A stretch of DNA of 64,000 nucleotides from Azohydromonas caseinilytica (GTDB taxonomy: Bacteria > Pseudomonadota > Gammaproteobacteria > Burkholderiales > Burkholderiaceae_C). Below are positions 24,821-37,036 of this stretch, one piece after another. How positions within the stretch are numbered: position 1 is the stretch's first letter; each line of letters starts with the position of its first letter. Under the pieces are notes generated by a model. The model ran no database searches, was not told the origin of the DNA, and saw only the letters and a list, made by a program, of their open reading frames with translations. Both the position numbers and the translations under genes were made by a program. Location of the stretch: positions 37,171-101,170 of the forward strand of contig NZ_JABBFW010000019.1 of the NCBI RefSeq assembly GCF_012927045.1, written 5' to 3'.

Positions 24821-25231
24821 TCAATGGTGGTGGCCGCAGGACGAGCCCGCTTTCTCAGGCATGGCCGCGTCACGATCGACGCCGGCCGCCTGCAGCCGTT
24901 GTTCGTAGTCCTGCCACAGCCGCTCCTGCTGCGAGCCGAGGAAGTACAGGTAGTCCCAGGTGAAGATGCCGGAGTCGTGGCCGTCGGAGAAGCTGGGCTG
25001 CACCGCGTAATGGCCCACGGGCTCGATGCCCACGATCTCCACGTCGCGCTTGCCGGTCTGCAGCGTCTCCTGGCCGGGGCCATGGCCCTGCACCTCGGCC
25101 GAGGGCGAATACACGCGCATCAGCTCGAAGGGAATGCGAAAGCTCGCGCCATCGTCGAAGCTGATTTCCAGCTGCCTGGACTGCTGATGCACGGTGAGTG
25201 AGGTGGGCTGGTGCTGGAGGCTGCTGCTCAT
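24821..25231 (-). CDS. DUF971 domain protein (gamma-butyrobetaine hydroxylase-like N-terminal domain)
   Basis: 136 residues. The domain runs from [19 protein letters not shown] to IGTWDY-like [10 protein letters not shown]; the fold is the small Zn/Fe-S-associated domain found alone in bacteria and at the N-terminus of gamma-butyrobetaine hydroxylase. The ATG has CGGAG upstream. The C-terminal tail SSCGHHH could bind metal. It commonly precedes ubiE in this group; a direct role in quinone synthesis is not shown. It is divergent from the Bug-family gene with a 91-base gap. Confidence 0.8.
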   Translation of the reverse strand: MSSSLQHQPTSLTVHQQSRQLEISFDDGASFRIPFELMRVYSPSAEVQGHGPGQETLQTGKRDVEIVGIEPVGHYAVQPSFSDGHDSGIFTWDYLYFLGSQQERLWQDYEQRLQAAGVDRDAAMPEKAGSSCGHHH

Positions 25232-25322
25232 GATGGCTCCGGGAATTTCGGCGCGCCCTGGGCGCGTGCGGGCCCGATTATCCCGCTGGCTAAGATCGCC
25301 CCATTTGCCCCGCGCCCGCCCC

Positions 25323-26312
25323 ATGACCGCCCTGCCCCGCCGCCGCCTGCTGCAAGCCGCTTCCGCCTCGTTGCTCACGCCACTGTTTCCGCTGGCGGCC
25401 CATGCCGAGGAGGCCGCCTGGCCTTCGAAACCGATCCGCTGGGTGGTGGCCTACCCGGCCGGCGGCGGCTCCGATTTCCTGGCGCGCCAGCTCGCCCCGC
25501 AGATCGGCCGCCAGCTCGGCCAGACCATCTACATCGAGAACCGCCCCGGCGCCGCCGGCATCATCGGCACCGACAACGCCGCCAAGGCCGCGCCCGACGG
25601 CTACACGCTGCTCACCGGCGACAACGGCGCGATGGTGTTCCACCAGGCGATGTACAAGCGCCTGCCCTACGACCCGCGCGACTTCGCCCCGGTGGGCTTC
25701 ATGGCGCGCTTTCCGCTCATCGTGGTCGTGAATCCGAACGCCGGCTTCAGCGACGGCCGCCAGTGGCTGCAGGCGCTCAAGGCCAATCCGGGGCGCTACA
25801 GCTACGCCTCGCCCGGCATCGGCAGCCCGCACCACCTGGCGATGGAACTGCTCAAGGAGCGCACCGGCAGCTTCGTGGTGCACGTGCCCTACCGCGGCAC
25901 GGCCTTCGCGTCGCAGGACGTGATCGCCGGCCAGGTGCCCATGACGGTGCTCGACACCGCCGCCGGGCTGCCGCTGATCCGCAGCGGCAAGCTCAAGGCG
26001 CTGGCCGTGATGTCGGCGCACCGCATCCCCACGCTGCCGCAGGTGCCGACGCTGCAGGAGCTGGGCCTGCGGGATTTCGAGGCCACGGCCTGGCAGGCGC
26101 TGTTCGTGCCGCGCGGCACGCCGGGGCCCATCGTGCAGCGGCTGTCCGTGGAGATGCGCAAGGCGATCCTCGCGCCCGAGGTCAAGGCGCGGCTGGAGGA
26201 CTTCGGCCTGGAGGTGCTGCCCGGCGACGGCCCGGCGCTGGCCGCCTTCCTGCAGAAGGAAACGGCCTTCTGGCACGCGCTCATCAAGGCCCGCCGCCTC
26301 GCGGCCGAATGA
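25323..26312 (+). CDS. Bug-family tripartite tricarboxylate transporter substrate-binding protein
   Basis: 329 residues. A signal peptide with RRRLLQ followed by a hydrophobic segment and an AHA-EE cut site, possibly Tat-type; then PIRWVVAYPAGGGSDFLAR (about 40-58), ENRPGAAGIIGT (about 75-86) and DGYTLLTG, the standard Bug/TctC motifs. These periplasmic proteins bind carboxylates and other small anions for TctAB transporters, but most are orphans without adjacent tctAB, as here. The ligand cannot be predicted. It is a lone gene between divergent DUF971 and the mgtC-like gene. Confidence 0.92.
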   Translation: MTALPRRRLLQAASASLLTPLFPLAAHAEEAAWPSKPIRWVVAYPAGGGSDFLARQLAPQIGRQLGQTIYIENRPGAAGIIGTDNAAKAAPDGYTLLTGDNGAMVFHQAMYKRLPYDPRDFAPVGFMARFPLIVVVNPNAGFSDGRQWLQALKANPGRYSYASPGIGSPHHLAMELLKERTGSFVVHVPYRGTAFASQDVIAGQVPMTVLDTAAGLPLIRSGKLKALAVMSAHRIPTLPQVPTLQELGLRDFEATAWQALFVPRGTPGPIVQRLSVEMRKAILAPEVKARLEDFGLEVLPGDGPALAAFLQKETAFWHALIKARRLAAE

Positions 26313-26404
26313 GGGGGTGAGGCGCCGCGGCAGGCTTTTGGCTTGCTGTGCGCGTCGCTCATGACAACAAACGGTCTTCGGTGTGACGCCGATGCGTCGG
26401 TGCG

Positions 26405-26962
26405 ATGAGCTGGGCCCAGGTGCTGAAGACGATCGAGTCGGAGTTCGTGGACCTCTCCGACGTGGAGCAGCTCACCCGGGCCTGCACGCGGCTGACGGTG
26501 GCCATCCTGCTCGGGGCCGCCATCGGTTGGGAGCGCGAGCGGCGGCGCAGCGCGGCGGGGCTGCGCACGCACATGCTGGTGGCCCTGGGCGCGGCGCTGT
26601 TCGTGCTGGCGCCCGCGCAGGCCGGCCTGGAGGAGGACGGCCTGAGCCGCGTGCTGCAGGGCGTGATCTCGGGCATCGGCTTCCTGGGCGCGGGCGCGGT
26701 GCTCAAGCTCAGCGAGCAGGGCGAGATCCGCGGGCTCACCACTGCGGCCAGCATCTGGGCCACCGCGGCCATCGGCGTGGCGGTGGGGCAAGGCCGCGAG
26801 GCCACCGCGCTGCTGGCCACGCTCATCGTGCTGGCGATCCTGGTCGTGCTGGCGCAGCTGGAGCGGCGCATGCACCACTTCAAGAGCCCCGGCACGCAAC
26901 CCGAGGACGACGACACGCCGCGCCGCCGGCGCCGGGCCGGCGACGCCGCGGACGAGAGCTAG
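26405..26962 (+). CDS. MgtC/SapB family inner-membrane protein
   Basis: 185 residues with about four to five membrane helices. LTVAILLGAAIGWERERR (about 31-48) with the conserved GxxxGxER-like element, GLRTHMLVALGAALF and FLGAGAVLKLSEQGEIRGLTTAASIWATAAIGVAVG are the MgtC signatures. Family members affect Mg homeostasis and survival at low Mg or inside hosts, mostly by acting on other membrane proteins. The tail is rich in Asp, Glu and Arg. It ends 13 bases from the convergent DUF3683 gene. Confidence 0.88.
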   Translation: MSWAQVLKTIESEFVDLSDVEQLTRACTRLTVAILLGAAIGWERERRRSAAGLRTHMLVALGAALFVLAPAQAGLEEDGLSRVLQGVISGIGFLGAGAVLKLSEQGEIRGLTTAASIWATAAIGVAVGQGREATALLATLIVLAILVVLAQLERRMHHFKSPGTQPEDDDTPRRRRRAGDAADES

Positions 26963-26975
26963 AGCCCGGCCGGCC

Positions 26976-29900
26976 TCAGACCAGCACGCGCTCGATGCCG
27001 CCGGCGTTGGCCTGGGCCACGTAGTCGGGCATCCAGTTCTCGCCCAGGATCTTGCGCGCCATCTCGACCACGATGTAGTCGGCCTGCAGCAGCCCGTTGT
27101 TGAGGTCCTCGCCGTAGCGGCTCAGGCCCTGCAGGCAGCTCGGGCAGGAGGTGAGGATCTTGATGTCCTCCTTGGCGCCGACCTTGCCGGCCCCGCGCAG
27201 CGCGGCCTCGCTCTTGCGCAGTTCCTCGGTCTTGCGGAAGCGCACCTGCGTGGAGATGTCGGGCCGGGTCACGCCCAGCGTGCCGCTCTCGCCGCAGCAG
27301 CGCTCGCTCTTGAACACGTCCGGGCCCACCAGCGCCTTGACCGTCTTCATCGGCTCCTGCTGCTTCATGGGCGTGTGGCAGGGGTCGTGGTAGAGGTACG
27401 TGCCCGCGCCGTCGAGCTTGATGCCCTTCTCCAGCAGGTACTCGTGGATGTCCACGATGCGGCAGCCGGGGAAGATCTTGTCGAACTCGTAGCCCTGGAG
27501 CTGGTCGTAGCAGGTGCCGCAGCTCACCACCACGGTCTTGATGTCGAGGTAGTTGAGCGTGTTGGCCACGCGGTGGAACAGCACCCGGTTGTCCGTGATG
27601 ATCTGTTCCGCCTTCTCGAACTGGCCGCTGCCGCGCTGCGGGTAGCCGCAGCACAGGTAGCCCGGGGGCAGCACCGTCTGCACGCCCGCATGCCACAGCA
27701 TCGCCTGCGTCGCCAGGCCCACCTGGCTGAACAGCCGCTCCGAGCCGCAGCCCGGGAAGTAGAAGACCGCCTCCGTGTCCGCCGTCGTCGCCTGTGGGTT
27801 GCGGATGATGGGGACGTAGTTCTTGTCCTCGATGTCCAGCAGCGCGCGCGCCGTCTTCTTGGGCAGGCCGCCGGGCAGCTTCTTGTTGACGAAGTGGATC
27901 ACCTGCTCGCGCACCGGCGCCTTCTCGTGCGTGGCCGGCGGCAGGCTGGTCTGCTTGCGCGCGGGCAGCTTGAACAGGTCGTGGGCGAAGCGCTGCGCCT
28001 TGAAGCCGATGTCCACCATGGCGCTGCGCGCCAGGTTGATGGTCGCGGGGTTCGTTGCGTTGAGCATGAACATCGCCGCCGCGTTGCCGGGCCTGAAACT
28101 CTTCTGGCCCATCTTGCGCAGCAGGTTGCGCATGTTCATCGACACGTCGCCGAAGTCGATCTTCACCGGGCAGGGCGTGGCGCACTTGTGGCAGACCGTG
28201 CAGTGGTCCGACACGTCCTCGAACTCCTGCCAGTGCTTGATCGACACGCCGCGGCGCGTCTGCTCCTCGTACAGGAAAGCCTCGACCAGCAGCGAGGTGG
28301 CCAGGATCTTGTTGCGCGGGCTGTACAGCAGGTTGGCGCGCGGCACGTGCGTGGCGCACACGGGCTTGCACTTGCCGCAGCGCAGGCAGTCCTTGATCGA
28401 GTCGCTGATGGCGCCGATGTCGCTCTGCTGCATGATCAGCGACTCGTGCCCCATCAGCCCGAAGCTGGGCGTGTAGGCATGCGCAAGGTCGGCGGCGCGC
28501 ACGTCCGGGCCCAGCGCCTGCGGGTTGCGCAGCAGCTTGCCCTTGTTGAAGCGCCCTTCCGGATCGACGCGCTGCTTGTAGTCGGCAAAGCCCTGCAGCT
28601 CCTCGTCGGTGAGGAACTCCAGCTTGGTGATGCCGATGCCGTGCTCGCCCGAGATCACGCCGCCCAGGCTGCGCGCCAGCACCATGATGCGGCCCACCGC
28701 CTCGTGGGCGGTCTGCAGCATTTCATAGTCGTCGGAGTTCACCGGGATGTTGGTGTGCACGTTGCCGTCGCCGGCATGCATGTGCAGCGCCACCCAGACC
28801 CGGCCGCGCAGCACCTGCTTGTGGATGCGGCGGCACTCGTCCAGGATCGGCGCGAAGGCCGCGCCGGCAAAGACACCCTGCAGCGGCTTGAAGATCTGCG
28901 TCTTCCACGACGCGCGCAGCGAGGTGTCCTGCAGCAGCTCGAAGAAGCTGCGCCCGCCGTAGTGCTGCTGCGTCACGTCGAGCTGGTCCAGCCAGCCCTT
29001 CCACAGCGCGCGCACCTCGCGCAGCAGCTGCAGCGCCTGCTGCACCCGGTCCTCCAGCAGCTCGGCGCTGGGGATTTCACTCGCATCGTCGCTTCGGCCC
29101 AAGGGCAAGTTGCCGCGGGCGAAGAAGCCTTCCAGCGCATCGACCAGCTGCAGCTTGTTGCGCAGGCTCAGCTCGATGTTGATGCGCTCGATGCCGTTGG
29201 TGTACTCGCCCATGCGCTCCAGCGGGATCACCACGTCCTCATTCACCTTGAAGGCGTTGGTGTGGCGCGCGATGGCCGCGGTGCGCTTGCGGTCCAGCCA
29301 GAATTTCTTGCGGGCATCGGCGCTGACGGCGATGAAGCCCTCGCCGGAGCGGCCGTTGGCCAGGCGCACCACCTCGCTGGTGGCGCGGGCCACGGCCGCG
29401 TCGTCGTCACCGACGATGTCGCCGATCAGCACCATCTTGGGCAGCGTGCCGCGCTTGCTCTTGGTGGCGTAGCCCACCGCCTTCAAATAGCGGTCGTCCA
29501 GGTGCTCCAGGCCGGCCAGGATCGCGCCGCCGGCCTTGGCCTGGGCGAACATGAAATCCTTGATCTCGACGATCGAGGGCACGGCGTCCTTGGCGTTGCC
29601 GAAGAACTCCAGGCACACGGTGCGCACATGCGCGGGCATGCGGTGCACCACCCAGCGCGCGCTGGTGATCAGGCCGTCGCAGCCTTCCTTCTGGATGCCG
29701 GGAATGCCGGCCAGGAACTTGTCGGTGACGTCCTTGCCCAGGCCTTCCTTGCGGAACACGCTGCCCGGCACCTCGATCAGCTCGGTGCGCTCCAGCGTCT
29801 TGCCGGCGGCGTCGTAGTAGCGCAGCTCGAAGCGCACCCTGGGTGCGTCGTGGATCTTGCCGAGGTTGTGCTCCAGGCGGACCACCTCCAGCCACTTGGC

Positions 29901-30890
29901 CTCGGGCGTGACCATGCGCCAGGAGGCCAGGTTGTCCAGCGCCGTGCCCCACAGCACCGCCTTCTTGCCGCCGGCGTTCATGGCGATGTTGCCGCCCACG
30001 CAGCTGGCCTCGGCCGAGGTCGGATCGACGGCGAAGACATAGCCCGCGCGCTCGGCGGCATCGGCCACGCGCTGCGTCACCACGCCGGCGCCGGTCCAGA
30101 TGGTGGCCACCTTGTGCGGCACGCCGGGCAGATCGACCAGCTCGACCTCGGTCATCTGCTCCAGCTTCTCGGTGTTGATGACCGCGCTCTTCCAGGTCAG
30201 CGGCACCGCGCCGCCCGTGTAGCCGGTGCCGCCCCCACGCGGGATGATGGTCAGGCCCAGCTCCACGCAATCCTTGACCAGCGCCGCCATCTCGGCCTCG
30301 CTGTCGGGGGTGAGCACGACGAAGGGGAACTCCACGCGCCAGTCGGTGGCGTCCGTGACGTGCGCCACGCGCGAGAGGCCGTCGAACTTGATGTTGTCCT
30401 TGGCCGTGTGGCGGCCCAGCACGCGCCGCGCGCGCCGGCGCAGCTCCTCGATCTCGGTGAAGGCAGCGCCGAAGTCCGCCACCGCCTTCTGCGCCGCTCC
30501 CAGCAGCTCGCCCACCAGGGTGTCGCGCTGCGCATCGACCTGCGGATCGCGGCGCTTGCCGATCTCGCCCAGGCGGTGGTGCAGGGCCTGGATCAGCGCC
30601 TCGCGGCGCTTGGGGTTGTCCAGCAGGTCGTCCTGCAGGTACGGGTTGCGCTGCACCACCCAGATGTCGCCCAGCACCTCGTAGAGCATGCGCGCCGAGC
30701 GTCCGGTCTGGCGCTGCTCGCGCAGCTGCAGCAGCAGGTCCCAGGCACGCTCGCCCAGCAACCGCGACACGATCTCGCGGTCGGAAAACGAGGTGTAGTT
30801 GTAGGGAATCTCGCGCAGGCGCGGCGTGTCTTCGACAGTGGCCGCCACGGCGGCGGCAGCCAGGGTGTTGACGGGAATGGGTGCGTTCAT
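26976..30890 (-). CDS. DUF3683 FAD-linked oxidoreductase with Fe-S and CCG domains
   Basis: 1304 residues. Order: DUF3683-type N-domain (about 1-180), FAD-binding_4 domain with [15 protein letters not shown] (about 220-235), FAD-oxidase C-domain with [15 protein letters not shown] (about 690-710), two 4Fe-4S clusters [11 protein letters not shown] and [10 protein letters not shown], and two CCG (HdrB/GlpC-like) modules with CCGYP and CCGESG. Such YdiJ/GlcD-GlpC composites oxidise 2-hydroxyacids such as D-lactate, D-2-hydroxyglutarate or glycolate and pass electrons to the quinone pool. The substrate is uncertain. The ATG lacks a Shine-Dalgarno; a reading 26 codons further upstream has no domain homology. 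Confidence 0.88.
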   Translation of the reverse strand: MNAPIPVNTLAAAAVAATVEDTPRLREIPYNYTSFSDREIVSRLLGERAWDLLLQLREQRQTGRSARMLYEVLGDIWVVQRNPYLQDDLLDNPKRREALIQALHHRLGEIGKRRDPQVDAQRDTLVGELLGAAQKAVADFGAAFTEIEELRRRARRVLGRHTAKDNIKFDGLSRVAHVTDATDWRVEFPFVVLTPDSEAEMAALVKDCVELGLTIIPRGGGTGYTGGAVPLTWKSAVINTEKLEQMTEVELVDLPGVPHKVATIWTGAGVVTQRVADAAERAGYVFAVDPTSAEASCVGGNIAMNAGGKKAVLWGTALDNLASWRMVTPEAKWLEVVRLEHNLGKIHDAPRVRFELRYYDAAGKTLERTELIEVPGSVFRKEGLGKDVTDKFLAGIPGIQKEGCDGLITSARWVVHRMPAHVRTVCLEFFGNAKDAVPSIVEIKDFMFAQAKAGGAILAGLEHLDDRYLKAVGYATKSKRGTLPKMVLIGDIVGDDDAAVARATSEVVRLANGRSGEGFIAVSADARKKFWLDRKRTAAIARHTNAFKVNEDVVIPLERMGEYTNGIERINIELSLRNKLQLVDALEGFFARGNLPLGRSDDASEIPSAELLEDRVQQALQLLREVRALWKGWLDQLDVTQQHYGGRSFFELLQDTSLRASWKTQIFKPLQGVFAGAAFAPILDECRRIHKQVLRGRVWVALHMHAGDGNVHTNIPVNSDDYEMLQTAHEAVGRIMVLARSLGGVISGEHGIGITKLEFLTDEELQGFADYKQRVDPEGRFNKGKLLRNPQALGPDVRAADLAHAYTPSFGLMGHESLIMQQSDIGAISDSIKDCLRCGKCKPVCATHVPRANLLYSPRNKILATSLLVEAFLYEEQTRRGVSIKHWQEFEDVSDHCTVCHKCATPCPVKIDFGDVSMNMRNLLRKMGQKSFRPGNAAAMFMLNATNPATINLARSAMVDIGFKAQRFAHDLFKLPARKQTSLPPATHEKAPVREQVIHFVNKKLPGGLPKKTARALLDIEDKNYVPIIRNPQATTADTEAVFYFPGCGSERLFSQVGLATQAMLWHAGVQTVLPPGYLCCGYPQRGSGQFEKAEQIITDNRVLFHRVANTLNYLDIKTVVVSCGTCYDQLQGYEFDKIFPGCRIVDIHEYLLEKGIKLDGAGTYLYHDPCHTPMKQQEPMKTVKALVGPDVFKSERCCGESGTLGVTRPDISTQVRFRKTEELRKSEAALRGAGKVGAKEDIKILTSCPSCLQGLSRYGEDLNNGLLQADYIVVEMARKILGENWMPDYVAQANAGGIERVLV

Positions 30891-31062
30891 GGGGGGCGGG
30901 CGCGGTTCGCACCCGGGTGAGCGCGAAAAAAAGAACTGTACCCCGCACAGGGTTTCCCCCGGGATCAAGGGGAACTGGCGGGGCGTTGCGGCGCCGGGAA
31001 CGGCACCGGGAATCGATCAGGAGATCAGCGCGGCGGCACGGCAGCGGCCGCCGCGGGCTCGC

Positions 31063-32292
31063 TCAGGAGCGGTAGTCGGCGTTGATGCTGACGTAGTCGT
31101 GCGAGAGGTCGCAGGTCCAGACGGTGGCGCTGGCGTCGCCGCGGTGCAGGTCCACCCGCACCGTGATCTCGGACTGCTTCATCACGCGCTGGCCGTCGGC
31201 CTCCTGGTAGTCCGGATGCCGGCCACCCTGCACCACCACGTGCACGTCGTCCAGGAACAGGTCGATCAGGCCCTGGTCGAGATCGTCGATGCCGGCGTAG
31301 CCCACCGCGGCCAGGATGCGGCCCAGGTTCGGGTCGCTAGCGAAGAAGGCGGTCTTGACCAGCGGCGAATGCGCGATGGCGTAGGCCGCCAGCCGGCACT
31401 CGGCCTCGGTGCGGCCGCCGTCGATGCGCACGGTGATGAACTTGGTGGCGCCCTCGCCGTCGCGCACGATGGCCTGCGCCAGTTGCTGCGACACGGCGAT
31501 CACGGCCTCGCGCAGCGCCTGCCCTTCGGCGGAGTCCAGCGCCGTGATCTCGGCGTGGCCGGCCTGCCGGGTGGCGATCAGCACGAAGGAGTCGTTGGTG
31601 GAGGTGTCGCCGTCGATGGTGATGCGGTTGAAGCTGGCGTCGGCCGCTTCCTTGACCAGCGGCTGCAGCAGCGCCGGGGCGACGACGGCGTCGGTGGCGA
31701 CGAAGCCCAACATCGTGGCCATGTTGGGGCGGATCATGCCGGCGCCCTTGCTGATGCCGGTGACGGTGACGGTGCGGCCGCCGATCCGCACCTGGCGCGA
31801 CGCCGCCTTGGGCAGCGTGTCGGTGGTCATGATGCCTTCGGCCGCCAGCGCCCAGTTGTCCTCCTTGAGGTCCGCCAGCGCCGCCGGCAGCCCGGCCTCG
31901 ATGCGCTCCACCGGCAGCGTTTCCATGATCACGCCGGTGGAGAACGGCAGCACCTGCTCGGGCGCGATCTCCAGCTGCCGCGCCAGCGCGATGCAGGTGC
32001 GGCGCGCACGCACCAGGCCGTCCTCGCCGGTGCCGGCGTTGGCATTGCCGGTGTTGATGACGATGGCGCGCACGCCGGTGCCGCCGGCCAGGTGCTCGCG
32101 GCACAGCTGCACCGGCGCGGCACAGAAGCGGTTGAGCGTGAACACGCCGGCCACGGCCGAGCCCTCGGCCAGCGTCATGACGGTGACATCGCGGCGGTTG
32201 GGCTTGCGCACGCCGGCCATGGCGGTGCCGATGCGCACGCCGGGCACCGGCGAGAGCGTGGCGGGATCGGGCGCGGTCAGGTTGACGGGCAT
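31063..32292 (-). CDS. argJ: Glutamate N-acetyltransferase/amino-acid acetyltransferase ArgJ
   Basis: 409 residues. The self-cleavage site [15 protein letters not shown] is present with Thr193 as the nucleophile (cut between Ala192 and Thr193), and the C-terminal segment [15 protein letters not shown] is intact. ArgJ moves acetyl from N-acetylornithine to glutamate and, when bifunctional, can use acetyl-CoA. Whether this one is bifunctional cannot be told from motifs. It lies 36 bases downstream of secA. In related genomes argJ is often followed by a DUF815 ATPase and a Nudix gene, which here sit about 15 kb away. Confidence 0.96.
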   Translation of the reverse strand: MPVNLTAPDPATLSPVPGVRIGTAMAGVRKPNRRDVTVMTLAEGSAVAGVFTLNRFCAAPVQLCREHLAGGTGVRAIVINTGNANAGTGEDGLVRARRTCIALARQLEIAPEQVLPFSTGVIMETLPVERIEAGLPAALADLKEDNWALAAEGIMTTDTLPKAASRQVRIGGRTVTVTGISKGAGMIRPNMATMLGFVATDAVVAPALLQPLVKEAADASFNRITIDGDTSTNDSFVLIATRQAGHAEITALDSAEGQALREAVIAVSQQLAQAIVRDGEGATKFITVRIDGGRTEAECRLAAYAIAHSPLVKTAFFASDPNLGRILAAVGYAGIDDLDQGLIDLFLDDVHVVVQGGRHPDYQEADGQRVMKQSEITVRVDLHRGDASATVWTCDLSHDYVSINADYRS

Positions 32293-32328
32293 CGAATCGA
32301 CTCCTTGCTTGTCGGCTCGGCGCTCAGC

Positions 32329-35064
<2,736 letters not shown>

Positions 35065-35228
35065 GCAGTGGCAATAAAGAGGAGCAAAGCCGCGGGGCGC
35101 CGCGGCGGGCAAGCCGGGCAGTTTAACACCCGGGTCTTTGGCGCCCGGCGCCACCCGGCCTCTGCCCGCCAGGGGCGTCAAGGCCGCGCCCGCGGGGAGG
35201 CCATGGCGGCGCTGGCTACACTTTGGAC

Positions 35229-35531
35229 ATGGCCACCACGCTGCCCCCTGCCCTTGAGCTGTCCAAGGTCCTCAACGAGCACGCGGCGCTGCAGCGCCTG
35301 ACGCAGCGGCTGCGCGAATCGAACCAGCGCTTCGAAGTGGCGACGCGCATCCTGCCCGCGGCGCTGCGCCAGCAGCTGCGCGCCGGCCCGGTGGACGGCG
35401 AAGGCTGGACGCTGCTGGCGCCCAACGCCGCGGTGGCGGCCAAGCTGCGTCAGTTGCTGCCGCGCATCGAGCAGCATCTGCGCGATGCGGGCTTCGGCGA
35501 CAAGCGCATCCGCATTCACCTGCAGCCCTGA
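35229..35531 (+). CDS. DciA-like DUF721 protein (putative replicative helicase loader)
   Basis: 100 residues. The DUF721 pattern is readable: an N-terminal helix region, then [52 protein letters not shown] (written here only for its positions, about 36-87, with key LRAGPVDG and NAAVAAKLR). DciA interacts with DnaB and helps load it in bacteria without DnaC, and its gene is often near secA and lpxC. I use the ATG at 35229 over a TTG two codons earlier. Identification rests on weak motifs. Confidence 0.6.
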   Translation: MATTLPPALELSKVLNEHAALQRLTQRLRESNQRFEVATRILPAALRQQLRAGPVDGEGWTLLAPNAAVAAKLRQLLPRIEQHLRDAGFGDKRIRIHLQP

Positions 35532-35631
35532 TTGGCCGAGGCACCGCCGGCGCTGCAGCGCCGGCTCACGACACCACCTTGGGTTCCCCAAGGGTCACGG
35601 CCCAGACCTGCACCACGCCCGCTCGGACCAG

Positions 35632-35672
35632 GAAATGAAAAAGCGGCGCGTACTTTCTCAAGTACGCGCCGC
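35632..35672 (-). terminator. Rho-independent terminator downstream of tRNA-Thr
   Basis: On the minus strand a perfect 13-bp stem (arms at 35660-35672 and 35643-35655, four-base loop GAGA) is followed directly by TTTTTCATTT. It lies 11 bases after the tRNA 3' end and so should end that transcript. Confidence 0.85.
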
Positions 35673-35683
35673 TGTGGGACCGG

Positions 35684-35759
35684 TGGTGCCGGCTGCCCGA
35701 ATCGAACGGGCGACCTGCTGTTTACAAGGCAGCTGCTCTACCAACTGAGCTAAGCCGGC
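35684..35759 (-). tRNA. tRNA-Thr (anticodon UGU), CCA encoded
   Basis: Reading the minus strand: acceptor GCCGGCT pairs with AGCCGGC, discriminator A and an encoded CCA; D arm GCTC-AGTTGGTA-GAGC; anticodon loop CTTGTAA giving UGU, which reads ACA; T arm GCCCG-TTCGATT-CGGGC. The anticodon stem GCTGC/ACAGC has a C-A mismatch at the loop-closing pair 31-39. Length is 76 with CCA. It sits between sspB and a strong terminator. Confidence 0.96.
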
Positions 35760-35765
35760 ACGGCT

Positions 35766-35786
35766 GCGGCGGATTTTATCCGCCGC
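35766..35786. other. Hairpin between sspB and tRNA-Thr
   Basis: A perfect 9-bp stem GCGGCGGAT/ATCCGCCGC with a TTT loop. It lacks a U tract on the minus strand, so it could be a weak terminator for sspB, an RNA processing site upstream of the tRNA, or both. Confidence 0.5.
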
Positions 35787-35790
35787 GGAG

Positions 35791-36309
35791 TCACTTGATG
35801 CGCTTGAGGGACGGACGGCCCGGCGCGGGCGGCTCGGGCGGCGTCTCGGGCGTGGAAGAAGCCACGTCCTCGGCTGCGGGCGCGGGCGGCTGCGCCCCGT
35901 TCTCGGACTCGGCCGAGGCCAGCCGCAACCCCTGCGGCACCGCGGGCGCCGGTGCCGGTTCCTGCGGCGCCTCGGCCGCGGCGGGCGCGGGGAAGGCCAT
36001 GCCCTGCCCGTTCTCGCGCGCGTAGATGGCCACCACATGGTCCACCGGCACCACGATCTCGCGCGCACGGCCGCCGAAGCGGGCCTTGAACTCGATGAAC
36101 TCGTTGCCCAGCTTCAGCCCCGAGGTCGCCTCGAAGCCGATGTTGAGCACGATCTCGTTGTTCTTCACGTACTCCAGCGGCACCTGCACGCTGCGGTCCA
36201 CGAAGACCGCCAGGTAGGGCGTGAAGCCGTTGTCGGTGCACCAGTCGTGCAGCGCCCGGATCAGGTACGGGCGCGTGCTGGAGCCCTGGTCGGTGGAAGC
36301 CTCGTTCAT
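35791..36309 (-). CDS. sspB: ClpXP protease specificity-enhancing factor SspB
   Basis: 172 residues. The substrate-binding domain is at the N-terminus (STRPYLIRALHDWCTDNGFTP, VPLEYVKNNEIVLNIG, FKARFGGRAREIVVPVDHVVAIYARENGQGM, residues about 10-107). The C-terminal 65 residues are a flexible Ala/Pro/Glu-rich linker ending PGRPSLKRIK, the ClpX-docking tail. SspB delivers ssrA-tagged and other proteins to ClpXP. It follows sspA with a 3-base gap, the usual sspA-sspB pair. Confidence 0.93.
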   Translation of the reverse strand: MNEASTDQGSSTRPYLIRALHDWCTDNGFTPYLAVFVDRSVQVPLEYVKNNEIVLNIGFEATSGLKLGNEFIEFKARFGGRAREIVVPVDHVVAIYARENGQGMAFPAPAAAEAPQEPAPAPAVPQGLRLASAESENGAQPPAPAAEDVASSTPETPPEPPAPGRPSLKRIK

Positions 36310-36312
36310 GAC

Positions 36313-36930
36313 TTACTTGCGCATCACCTTCTCGGAAGGCGTCAGCGCCTCGATGTAGGCCGGGCGCGAGAAGATGCGCTCGGCGTACTTGAGCAGCGGC
36401 GCGGCGTTCTTGGACATGTCGATGCCGTAGTAGTCCAGGCGCCACAGCAGCGGGGCGATGGCCACGTCCAGCATCGAGAAGTCGTCGCCGAGCATGTACT
36501 TGTTCTTCACGAAGATCGGGGCCAGCTGCGTGAGCCGGTCCTTGATCTGCGCGCGCGCCTTCTCCAGCTGCTTGTCGGTGGGCTTGACGGCTTGGCCGCG
36601 GCCTTCGAGCACGTTGACGTTCGTGAACAGCTCCTTCTCGAAGTTGAGCAGGAACAGCCGCACGCGCGCGCGCGCCACCGGGTCGCCGGGCATGAGCTGC
36701 GGGTGCGGGAAGCGCTCGTCGATGTACTCGTTGATGATGTGCGACTCGTACAGGATGAGGTCGCGCTCGACCAGGATCGGCACCTCGTTGTACGGGTTCA
36801 TCAGCGCGATGTCTTCGGGCTTGGCGAAGAGGTCAACATCGCGGATCTCGAAGTCCATGCCCTTTTCGAACAGGACAAAGCGGCAGCGGTGCGAGTAGGG
36901 GCAGGTCGTTCCCGAGTAGAGCACCATCAT
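36313..36930 (-). CDS. sspA: Stringent starvation protein A (GST fold)
   Basis: 205 residues: N-terminal thioredoxin-like domain MVLYSGTTCPYSHRCRFVLFEKG (residues 2-24) and C-terminal helical domain. The N-domain keeps ENEVP-like YNEVPILV and the YESHIINEYIDE helix. In gammaproteobacteria SspA binds RNA polymerase and does not conjugate glutathione; the same role is assumed here. The start has AAGGAG eight bases upstream. It lies downstream of petABC, a conserved arrangement in Burkholderiales, with a terminator between them. Confidence 0.9.
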   Translation of the reverse strand: MMVLYSGTTCPYSHRCRFVLFEKGMDFEIRDVDLFAKPEDIALMNPYNEVPILVERDLILYESHIINEYIDERFPHPQLMPGDPVARARVRLFLLNFEKELFTNVNVLEGRGQAVKPTDKQLEKARAQIKDRLTQLAPIFVKNKYMLGDDFSMLDVAIAPLLWRLDYYGIDMSKNAAPLLKYAERIFSRPAYIEALTPSEKVMRK

Positions 36931-36955
36931 GGCATCGGCTCCTTGTTGTCTCTCT

Positions 36956-36998
36956 GAAAAAGATGAAGCGCAGTGGGCGGCAACGCCTCCCACTGCGC
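36956..36998 (-). terminator. Terminator between petC and sspA
   Basis: Minus strand: stem GCGCAGTGGG/CCCACTGCGC (arms 36989-36998 and 36968-36977) with an 11-base loop, followed by TTCATCTTTTTC. A second hairpin (about 37004-37023) lies just upstream. It should end petABC while sspA starts 26 bases further on, perhaps with read-through. Confidence 0.65.
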
Positions 36999-37036
36999 GG
37001 GTCTGGCCGGCCTTTCAGGGCCGGTTCAATGCGGTC

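Noticed and set aside
27375..30920. Very long plus-strand open frame opposite the DUF3683 gene
   Set aside because: It is antisense to a gene with clear FAD and Fe-S motifs and reads as Ala/Val/Leu/His/Gln-rich low-complexity sequence, as expected of a GC-rich shadow frame.
35684..35759. tRNA-Thr as an attachment site of an integrated element
   Set aside because: There is no integrase, no duplicated 3' tRNA segment and only housekeeping genes around it.
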